A stretch of 64,000 nt of DNA, from NCBI RefSeq assembly GCF_014633365.1, contig NC_068352.1, forward strand, positions 17,393,310 to 17,457,309. The letters run 5' to 3'. The position numbers and the translations under genes are program-made. The stretch is from Diospyros lotus (Eukaryota; Streptophyta; Magnoliopsida; Ericales; Ebenaceae). Positions 43,527 through 55,200 of the stretch are shown here, piece by piece (the stretch's first letter is position 1; each line of letters opens with the position of its first letter). Under the pieces are notes generated by a model. The model searched no databases. It was not told the origin of the DNA and saw only the letters and a program-made list of their open reading frames with translations.

Positions 43527-46248
43527 ATTATCAAATAATGTTATTAATGCCAAAATTTAATTTTTAATGTATTATTTTTTGTTATTAGAGAGAGTCAAAA
43601 AATTTTGATTAGTTTTAATACCTTTAGGTAGTGTTTGTTAATCATGATATAGACCGAAAAATGTAAGATATATAGAAATTATTTCAAACTTTTATCCTTT
43701 CTAATGTGTTAAATTTATTTGGTGACTATTGAAAAATAAGTTACGTAACTTCTTATATCTTATTTTCTAGATATATTTATCTCTCCATCTCTTAAGATAA
43801 GCATATCTTAAATCTTACAGATAAGAAAAAATGATGAATATATCTTCTAGAGCATTCCAAAAAATTTAACAATTAACTTGATAAAAATCTTAAAATATTT
43901 TTTAATCTTATCTTGACCATTCCATATCTTAGTCTAGAAAGTATTATAATTTTATCTTAAAACAACATTATCTTACTCATTTTAATAAATGTTACCTTAA
44001 TATCAAAACTTAATGAAAAGGGTGCCTTAACAATAAAGGTAAAATATGAGGATCTCTGACTAAAAAGAAATATCGTAGTGTTTTTTTGACAAAAGATCCA
44101 AACCACAATAGGACGAAGGGCAATTTATGTTATTATAAAATTGAAACTAAACAGGAAATTTGGTGTTTTATTAAAAAAATAGAAATACATTATAAAATTA
44201 AAACTAAATACAAATTTGATATACTATTGGAATAACTCAAACAAAACTAAAAGCCCAACATTTTTTGGACAATTTACCCTTTAAATTCATTCATTTGAAA
44301 TTATACATTTAAAATTTAATTGTTTGAATAACAATAATAAATGAAAGTATTTCAAACTCAATCCGTTTAAATTTAGATTACATTAAAATTTTGTATAATT
44401 ATATACATTAAGGGTAATGTTAATCATTGTCATAAGGTAATGGTTAAGGTGTAATAAATGCACATTAAAATTTTCAGACAAAGTATATTTACTATACATT
44501 ATTTTTAGTCTCAAAACATTTTTATTAGTTGATAAAATAGTAAAAAAACACAATGTATTTATCATAAACCAAGAGAAGTGTTTTTGTGTTGAACAAAAGG
44601 TGTAATAAATGTCCATTGTTTGAAAACAAAGTATATAAACTACTGATAAATCTATTTGGATAGAATCTATCCAAATAAAATTATTTTTTTGTCATTTCAA
44701 TTATTAATGTTAGGATAATTATGTCATTTATCATTTTATTTACCAACAATACCTTTTCCAGTCACAACTTTTGAATTTTTTATAAGGTTAAAATTATTTT
44801 TTTGTTTTGTTAAATATCATTAAAATCTTATAAAATAATATAAAACAAGCATTAAATGTCTTTTTATCTAGATATATTCTAGTCATTTAGCAAAGTAGAT
44901 AAACTATAACTTAACCATTGCCCTATATTATGTGTATATATATATATATAATTTATTTTTACTACATTAAAATTAAGCTGCATTTGAGTAAAGAAATTTC
45001 AAATGATGTCATTTAAAATTTGTAATTTAAAAGTATTGTCATTTCAAATAACACCAATTTTGTGGTCAGTTTAAATTCTGTAATTTTTTTGAGTCCAAAT
45101 TAAAGGTAGATTTGGACCCAAAAACACTTTCAACAAAAATATAAATTTTAAATCTTAATTTCCAAATAAAAGGGCAAAATAACCTTATTCAAATAGAGCC
45201 TTAAAGTCAAAAGACACGATGATGAAATTCAAAATTACCAAAATAAATTAGTTACTTTAAATTGGCCACTTTATTTGATAGAATATTGAAGTGGGTCTTC
45301 CTCAAACCTCAAATTCAAGTGTTTGTGTGTGTGTGTTTGTTGGGGGGGGGGGGGGGGTATCTTAGAATCAATCTTGGTGAACGTAACAAACTTAAGGGCA
45401 TTTGTGCACAACATTTAACAAACCTTTAAAGAGCATTCCGGACAATACAATTTATGTACCCAGTATCGATCCTCAAATGATGGTTATAAAAAGGGATGGC
45501 TACTAAGGGCCGGGGTTGTTATCCCCAGACTAGTCAAGTGCAAATTTGGAATTGGCTCATAAAAAAAAAAGAAAAGGGATGGCTACTGTAATTTATAAAA
45601 CAGGAATCCATGACATCAATTATAGCCAGCAGAGTTACCCTTTTATAAACTATTTTTGTTAACTTAATTATCTGTTTTGCAAAATCATTCTCTCTCCGAC
45701 GACTTTGTCAAAACTCCACAAGGAGAGCTTGGGGTTACCAAAGTCCTCCTTTAAAATTTTATCCACCATTAAACAACAGCTACAGCTACAGCTCAATGGT
45801 TTAATTGCTGATTTAAATTCTAACCACATACACTGCACTGCAATTGCTCAGACAGGGAAGCTTATACAGCAGCAGCATACAAGGGAGTAACAAACTATTT
45901 CACGCTATTGTACTAGATCTACTTCATCCCAGCAATTTTGAATGCAATAGATTAAAAAGTTTTAGATTAGCTATATAGCTATCATCATCGACGCCGAAGC
46001 CGGGGATCTGTTGCTGATTCAGATGTCATTTTGATACAGGAGAACCAAATAAAACCCAATCCTTCATGTAATGTTAAAAGAAAAGAGAGAAAAAATATGG
46101 GAGGGAGCTTTCACTGACTTCGGCAAGCAAACTGACCCAGAAGTGCCATTGTATTCCAGCTGAAGCTTTAGGATTATTTGGCACACGCAGGCAGGGCGTC
46201 TACATTGTTTCTCTGGCTAGTACCTGCAAGGCCCTCTAAAATTCTCTT
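43527..46248. other. AT-rich intergenic DNA, 3' of the Elongin A-like gene
   Basis: No credible gene. It contains TA repeats at 44935-44950, a (GT)n plus G16 homopolymer at 45320-45357, and a small poly(A) retroposon at 45505-45571. The last part (about 45900-46248) is less AT-rich and is the likely 3' UTR of the minus-strand Elongin A-like gene. Confidence 0.5.
45505..45571 (+). mobile_element. Short poly(A)-tailed retroposon with 16-bp target duplication
   Basis: AAAAGGGATGGCTACT occurs at 45489-45504 and again, identically, at 45572-45587. Between them lie 56 bases starting AAGGGCCGGGGTTGTTATCC and then an A10 tract with a final G. A perfect long duplication plus a 3' A tail is the mark of LINE-machinery insertion. 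The insert contains a GGGGTTGTTATCCCC hairpin (five-base stem). It may be a 5'-truncated SINE or a retroposed small-RNA 3' end; the source is not recognised. Confidence 0.7.
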
Positions 46249-49200
46249 CTATGGCCGCTTCACATGGTTGGAAGTTGAAGAAGCTGTCCCAGTAACACCA
46301 CCTGGCTTCCTTATGGAAGAGATGCTGTAAAACAGATGGTGACAATTGAAGTGAGTTAACGAGTACAAATATGCATAGCTTCCCAGATACACGCATGAAT
46401 ATGGAGAAGCAAGAGTTTACCTATGACTCTTCTGCAAGGTATTTTTCTTCATAGCTGCTAAATTTTTCATCTCAGTACTGTCAAAAGAGAAGGGTAATGA
46501 ATAGGTTCAGTGCCCGAAACCCTTCTCTGAAAACTTACCGACTTAAATTTTTAATGCACTTAACATGAATGGCTTGTTAATGTGGTTTCCAAGAAAAATA
46601 ATAGGACACAACAATAAACATGTACCAGTGCGCATGGAGAACATGTTTTAACAAAGGTCTTGCTGGTAGGGTAGTCAATGTGACCACACTATATGGTATG
46701 GCAGATTTACGAGGTAAATATTTGATGGGAAAGCTGCCAAGCAGACAACCCAAAATACCAAAGTGACCTTCACAACAGACATGTTGCCCTGTCTAAACCA
46801 TGCAGATGTCAAGCACTGAGCCTGGCAATCTGTGCTCCAGGTCTGAAGCCCAGGCACGAAGTAGTCACTCTCAAGTCTCAACAAGTCCAAAATTTCATTT
46901 GATTCATGTACTTTATTTGATCATGTATTTACCCTTGAGCACAATGAATGGAGGTAAATTAACAAATAAACCATTGCTTATTAACCAATAAACACCAAGT
47001 GGCAGCATCCCATGTTTGCATCAAGTTGACCAGTTTTTACCTGTTAAGGAACTCTAATTTTGCCTTCTTCATAATGTTGCTCTTTGTGTTGGCAATACTG
47101 CCGCCAGGTCCTACAAATATTTTAAGCCAACCAAAATAAAAAAAAAAAAAATGTTAAATTGCATCATCTTCAGTGGTCAGCAAATAAACCCATGACAGCC
47201 AATGCCAATTAAGCAATCAATGGCTCAATCAATCCAAAAGATAATTAAAAGGGTATGGAAAGGGCACCTCCATAAAAGCTTCTTTTACTGCTTGAAGGAG
47301 GGACTTTTGTGCAAATGCGAACCTGCCGACTTTGTTTACCTACAAAAATAGTGCACAGAAAACCAATAACTGGAAAAACAACCCTTCTATGGACAAAAAA
47401 ATGACACTAAATTCCAACGTTGCACTAACAGGTAGAACTGAATCCAGCACTGGAGGGACCACGAGCATGAAATGCCAATGTCAGAACCTTCCAAACCAGT
47501 AGAGATTGGCGCTTAACTACTCTACTAGGCTAGAGAGGTGCAATCAAATAGAAAATGCTTATTAAACTACACAAATTCAATGAAAATCAGAAGGGCAGGC
47601 CTATAACAGCCCGTTTACAAATCAAAAAATATGATGGAAAAAAAAATATATATGATGAAGTATATCCAACTTGAACTCACTGAAAAATCAAAACACAGAG
47701 TAAATCCTGTAACACACAGAAGATCAAAATCAGGGACACATAGATTTAACTTACCTGACTGTGTCCCTCATTAATCAAACCTCTCAACCATATAACTTAA
47801 CAGACTACCTCTTTAATTGTCAGATACTATGACTCTGTGATAATACAATTGTGGGCTATAAGGCAGAAGTCCAACTCACAAAACTTCCAGCAAGAGTAAA
47901 CATGTGCCATGTAAGAGATCTTCTCAAGATCTCCACCATAATCTAAGTCCAATTATCCTGTATGAACATCGCCACTATGTCCAAATTTCAAACTTGCAAC
48001 TGAAGTACCCTGCAAATATCTCAGGATCCATTTGACCGCTTGCCAATGAGCTTTTCTTGAATTAGACAAATACTTGCAAGCTATACTCCACAAGATGTAA
48101 AATATCTAGACGGGTATAACCATACTGTCCATAATACTGTCAAGTGTAGCAGAATATGGAACCTTATACATATAGACTCTTATCTTTAACCATATCTTTG
48201 GTGATAGCAAAACAGAAAGTCTAAGATCAGAAACAAAAGGTATATTCATGGGTTTGAAAATTTTCATGCTAAAGCGTTCCAAAACCTTCTGAATACACCT
48301 ATCTTGAGTTAACAAAAGCTTTCCTACTTGTGTGGATTTCCATACCAACAGTTTTCTTAGCTACTCCTACATCTTATCTCAAACTCAATAGGCAATAGTC
48401 CCTTCAACATATTAACTTCAAACATATCTTTAGCAACAATAAGAAAGCCATTTTCTTATAATAAGAAGTAAATAAAATTGCCCTCTGCAAGCTTCCTGAA
48501 CTAAACACAGTTGTCATATTGACAGCTAAAATTATTTGGCTTCAGGAAGTAGATCAAAACCTTCCTTGTCAATAATGAATGTGAAGAAATATTTACTACC
48601 ATCTTTTGAAGAAACTTGAGAATGCCTAAAGGTTTGAACAGACGTACTCTAAAATACCTTTTGTTGATCTAAAAATTGACTCTTTTCTTGTCAAATGCAC
48701 AGTGCTCATGAAATTTTAAACGGCTGGTACTTATTCATACTGTATACCCCTTAATATTATCATGCCCTTTTTCACTCATATGGCCTAGCTTTATATGCTA
48801 CAACTAGATAATTTCCAAATATGATAACGAAGATGATGATGTAGTAACTATGCCATGGTAGATCCCTAGAAGGCATACAAATTTGGACTCTTGTGTTATT
48901 CATCATGACAAGGCACCTTTACCAACTCTCAGTACTCCACCTCAGTTGAATACTTATAAGAATTGGAATTGAGTGCAAGCAAAGAGATGACATGTTTCTT
49001 CAAATTTGGTACATACCTGACATCAAGACATCATACTTCCTGACTCATATTGTTTCTATACCAACAATTTTGCAAGATTCATCATTGTCCATCAAAACAA
49101 CTCCAGCATCAACTGAATTATAAGTGAAGAACCAATCCTAATTGAAACACATATGGAACGAACAAGTTGAATCTAAAATCCAATTCGCCAGTGCCAGTCA

Positions 49201-52200
49201 ACTCCTTATCATTTAATCCTTTGAAAACAAAGCAATCTTAACATCTGAAAAGTTAAAAAGAGTTATAATTTCATACAAAATTGTTTTGAAAAAAATTGTT
49301 ATAGGCAGGAGGAAGGAACATAATAATACCATGGCTCTATCCTCATCATCCAAATTAAAATCAGTATTCTCAAGGTTCATTGACAAAGTATTAAAGTCAT
49401 CAATGTGAGTAATAAGGAACATACCTTCTGCTACCTACAAAGTGAAAATGTGAATCTTAATGTACAACTTGTTGGTTAACTTTTTGTTATGTAGATCTCC
49501 AATTTTGTTCAAAGGCCTGTCATTGTCTTCTCGTGAGCAACCTCTCATAAAACTTCATCTAACCTACATAATTTGGTTGTGGCCAGTGCCCTTTCATCCA
49601 GATGTTCAAATTATTAGAATATCATAGAAGCTGCCTTTTTCTTATCCTTTTTCAACATAACCTTCTTCAGTCCATTTTGTACCAAAATGAGATTTATCTT
49701 GATTTGTTGCAAGGCAAAACTGACTAATACAATCAAACTTTTGGATGTTGAATTGCATGGAAGCCATCAAAAATACCCAAATCTTGGTACAACTTTACAA
49801 TCCTTACAAGATAAACAGTCCTATTTGTCAGAATACTCCAAGATCCTCCTACTTTAGGCAATGTATAGTTAGGAGAATATATAGTTTCCAAATGTCTTTG
49901 ATTAGGCTAATTGCAGATTCTTAGGAGTTACCTAGTTTAGAGATATGATTAGATCTCCTTCGTGTATATATTCAAGGCATGTACAGTCTTTTAATCAATC
50001 AAGTGAGAAATCATCTTTCTTCACACTATTTTCTCTATTTGAGTAGTTGATAACCTTTTTTATATGTAACCAAGCATTCATCCCATTTCATAAACCTAGT
50101 ATTATCTATAATGAATGCATATGTCATACCAAATCCAAATTAGCATTACCCTCAATGTTTCTTTCTCCAAGATTCCAAATCTATAACCTCCATATACTTC
50201 CTCATACCCAGTCCCTTCTCTACCCACCTAACAATTTGAGTCACCTCCTATGATAATCTTCTCTAGGTATTAGCAGTATTAACTATTAGTTGTATCAACC
50301 CTTCTAAATCTTTAGAAAATCTGTCTTTATCTCTTCTCCTAACCCAAGTTGCAGTGCACATGTAATAACAATATTCATAGTCTCTTCTCCTAGAATGACT
50401 TTTCATTGCAATAATGATGCCTCCTATTATATTCCCATCCACTACCCTGATCTTTAAAGTCTTATGCATAATAATCCCCATTCCATTCCTTTAAGATATT
50501 CCCTTGAGTGCCAAAAGTTTATATTCAAACTTTGTCAATATTTTATCTTTTTCTCCAATCCATCTTGTCTCTTGGAGTCATATAATATTAATATGTTTTC
50601 CTACTCAACACATCTGCCACTTTCACACATTTTCTTACGAAGTCTCATTATTTCATGATCCTATTATTAATCTTTGATTCTAGACTAACTTTTTTAACTG
50701 CATCCATCCATGAAAATGCAAGAAAACAGGAAATGATTGGCATGCTTATTAAATGCCATTAGGCATCACTTTTTCAGACTTATCAAAGCAAGAAAAGAAA
50801 ATGTCATAATTCCAACCAGTGTTTTAAAACCAGACTAGGCGTCGGACCAAAAAGGGGAGATGGTCGAGGGTCAATGGTAGGACCAAGGTCAAACCAAACA
50901 TATTTTTATTAAGAAAATATAAATACGTAATCGTTAAAATTATGATATCAAAATTATAAAAAAAGTTAAAATCTATCAAATAATTTAATAATAACCTTCA
51001 ATCACATATAAAAAGAAAAATTATATATGCTCTTATGTGAAGAAAAAAATAATTGATTTTGCAAGGCCCACATCTTCCATTTGCACACACACACACATAT
51101 TAAAAACACTTCATTACATTCTAGACTTCCCTCTATTCACATTTCTGTTTGCAGTCTCTCTTTCCTTCTTGATTTCCTCATCTTCTTTCTTCTCCCTTTG
51201 TATTTGCCACTTAATCTGCAAAATTTGTTCTTCCCATTTTTTTCCTTTTTCAAATCCTCAACTCTTGCCTTGTTTCATCTGCAAAATTATGCTTCCCTCT
51301 TTTTACTTCTCTCTCTAACAATCATATTTTGTCCCCCTCCAACTCGAAATCAACCCTGGTAAGAGAGACATAGCAACTACAACCCCCTTTCTGATGATTT
51401 TCCTACAATTTCTACAAATTTTCTTGAGGGAACGGGAAACCAGCAGGGTTTGACCATGTTTCTACATTTGCTGCCATCCATGATGTGGGTTTTGACATCT
51501 GTCCAGTGCCATCAAGCCCCTTTGATAATGTAGTCAAGTGATGCTTCGTTGATGTGGGTTTGTTCTTGTTTGGACAGAATCGAGAGAAAAAATATCAGCG
51601 GTTGGAAAAATGCCACCACTCACGTCACCAGTGCTGGAAAACCACCTCTTCTTATTTTCTTTCATCTCCCCCTTCTCCAGACAGAAAACTAAGCCAGATT
51701 TCAACCCAATTTTTGGAAGGGGGTGATGAAAGTCAAACCAAATCACTTCGCCTGGGTCCCAGTTCAACCGACTGATTTTTTGTCACCAAGTTTCCTATGG
51801 CTAAGTGGACCAGTCTGGGGACGCCCCTTGATTTTTCTAGTCAAACCAGCTGATCTAGTCTGGTTTTTTCAAGTTTCAACAATACAACATTTGAGATTTG
51901 AAATATTTTTTGCATAAAAAAATATATTGTTCCCTAAGTTAAAAATTGTCTACTGGCTGTATAAATCCTTATCAATGGTGGGAAATGGAAATAATCATGA
52001 ACAAGCACCAAAAAAGCAATGAACATTGAGCAAATCTAAGGCTTGCAAAGGAAAATGCTGGCAGAAAAATACTCAATCTCGTTCCCCTTGAAGGGTTCAC
52101 TGAAAATATATACATGATAGGCCTATCACAATAGGCAGTTTCCAAATCTAGATTTGGAAATCTATACAATTTAGAATACAATCAAAGCAAAAAAGAGATA

Positions 52201-55200
52201 ATCTTCTAGAAGATATATCACACATCTATAGAAAGTGAGATCAATCAAGTAAGCATATCATGTCCAAGAATATGGACAAGATATCTCGTATATCTTCAAC
52301 ACTCCCCCCTCAAGATTGTGAGTGAATGTCATGCATTCCAATCTTGTTTATCAGTCTTTTGACATATAGCTGCAGGTAGACCTTTTGTCAAAACATCTGC
52401 TAATTAATCGTTTGAGGATATAAATGGGGTGCAAATCAGGCCACTGTCCAATTTTTCTTTGATAAAATGCCTATCCACTTCAACATACTTTGTTCGGTCA
52501 TGCTAAACTGGGTTGTGTGCAATGCTTATAGCCAATTTATTGTCACAGTAAAGTCTCATCGAGGTTGTCCAATTAATCCTAAGGTCATCCAATAGTATCT
52601 TAAGCCACAATAACTTGCAGATTCCTAGAGCCATTGACCTGAACTCTGCTTCAGCACTTGACCAAGCCACAACATTTTGCTTTTTAATTCTCCAAGTCAC
52701 AAGATTACCCCCTTGGAATGTGCAATAACCGGATGTAGACCTTCTATCCACCATAGACTCTACATAATCAGCATCTGTGTATGCTTCAAGAGACATGGCT
52801 TCTCTCTTTTTGAATATAATACCTTTTTCGAGAGTTCCTTTTAAGTAGTGTAAGATCTTATATATTGCTTTTAGGTGAGTTTTCTTTGGATTGTGCAAGA
52901 ATTGCCTTACCACACTCACTGCATAAGCAATGTTCGGCCGAGTGTGTGCTAGGTAAATGAGCCTCCTACTAGTCTTTGATAGGATCCTTTGTCTACTACA
53001 CCATCCTCTGGAACCTCCCCTAATTGGTGATTAGGTTCAATTGGGGTGTCAACTCCCTTGCTTCCTAACATTCCTGTTTCAGTGAGTACAGTGAGTAAAT
53101 CAAGTATGTATTTTTGTTGTGAGATAAAAATTCTCTCTTTAGAATGAGCCACTTCTATTCCCAAGAAAAACTTTAATCTGCCTAACTCTTTGATCAGACA
53201 TTCTTTCAACATTGCCATGCCCTTTAGATCATCACCAGTAACTATAATGTCATCCACATATATCAATAATGTTGTCACCCCCTCGTAGCTGAGTGATGTA
53301 CAAACACAGCATGATCTCCATGACTTTATTTGTATCCCATACCAAGCATAACCTTTGTAAAGCGGCCAAACCAGGCTCTTGATGACTATTTCAGTCCACA
53401 CAGAGCCTTCTTTAATCTACACACCACGTTTTCCTTAGTTTGTGACCCAAAACTAAGTGGCAATTCCATGTAAATCTCCTCCTCTAGGTCCCCATGCAAA
53501 AAGGCATTTTTAACATCATACTGTTGCAGTGACCAACCTAAATTAGCAGCTAAGGATAATAACACCCTTATAGTATTGAGTTTTGCAACTGGAGCAAAAG
53601 TATCCAGATAGTCTACCCCATAAATCTGTGTATATTCTTTGGCCACCAGCCTTGCTTTATACCTATCTAAAGACCCATCTGATTTGTACTTTACAGTGTA
53701 TATCCACTTACATCCCACTGGATGTTTTCCTTTAAGCAACCAGACCAGTTCCCAAGTTTTATTTTTCTTCAAGGTTACCATCTCAGCTGCCATGGGATTC
53801 TTCCAATTCTCATTACCTACGGCTTCAAAAAAGGTTTTGGGAATAGGAATGGTGTGTAGGCTAGTGAAAAAAGCTTTATGTCTAGGTGATAGTTTGGAAT
53901 AGGTCATGAATAAATGTAGGGGATGTTTTGTGCAGGTCTCTGTTCCTTTTCTAAGGGCAATAGGAAAATTGTTGGATGAGGAGTTTCGAAGGAGATTTAA
54001 AATTAAAAGAAAGAGATCAAGTCAATGGATGCTGCTCACGAGAAGAATCTGATAATGTTGATATTTAAAAGTTTGTATTTTTAAGTTGTAAAGTTTGTTG
54101 TAGAGTTTAAATTTATTTCCTAAGTTTTAGAGATAGATTATCTAGTTTCTATGAGTTTGTGTCATGTACCTAGGAGGATAGGAGGGTCAATGCTGTAATA
54201 GGAATATAATAAAGGGGGTAATCTTGTAATGAGGTTATAATAACTGTTAGGATATATTGTTAGCAAGTGGTTAGGATGTTAGAAGTCAATGATGCCTATA
54301 TAAGGCTGCTGTTAGGAGTTTGTTGGATATGCTTGAATTGATGAATTGAAATCTCTTATTTCCCTCTCTTGCATTCTCTCAATCTCCCTCCAATTTCTCT
54401 CTAATCTCTCTCTTTCTTTCCCTTTTCTTTCCCTCACTGTTTTGTACTCCCTAACTTCCTCCCATCTCTTCCGATCTAACTTCCGAATTCCTTCTAATTA
54501 CATCTTAAACCAGTCATGAACCCTAGGGACATGACAATTGGTATTAGAGCAATCAATCCTTGGCTGTGATTTCAATCAATTCTAGGTTGTGACCTTGGCA
54601 ATTCTTATCGGAGACTCAAAGGCAAGCTAGGCTAAATTCCGACAGTCCGCATCAAAGTTGCAATCAAAAACAAGCAACGTTGTTGTAGTTGAACAAGGAA
54701 GGAAGGAGAAGTAGAGCCGTGATTCAAGCGCATTCTAGAGTTCCGACAATTCCAATTAATTCCAGTAAGTGATTCCGATGATTTTTGGCTAAGGATCTGA
54801 AAGTTTTGTATCAGTGCGTGAGATCCAGATTGTGAAGACATGCGATTGAGGCTAGTCCAGATTCTTGAACGATTGATGATCAACGGCAATTGCGATCATA
54901 GGCAGACAATTGGCCGACTTGGAGTGTGGATGGTGATTGGGTGAAGCGGATGGTGATTAGTGTTGGAATCAGGACTCAGCAGAATTGAAGACAACACAAG
55001 CCAGGAGAGGCCGACGGTGATACCAAATTTAATTTGAAGTCCAAATCAGAGTGGCGCAACAGGTGTGGGATCGAAAACGGAGCGACATTGAAGGTGGAAC
55101 AGCAGGGTGATTTGCTGCTGTTTTTCGAGTTGCGGTAGTCTATCTAGAAGGCGAGGCGAGTGAATCTCGAAGGCCGAATTAGGTTGTCGAAGGCGAGGTA

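Noticed and set aside
51037..51362. Two overlapping 93-residue hydrophobic frames
   Set aside because: Created by a pyrimidine-rich tract (TTC/CTC repeats) giving Phe/Leu/Ser-rich translation; no start context or conservation sign.
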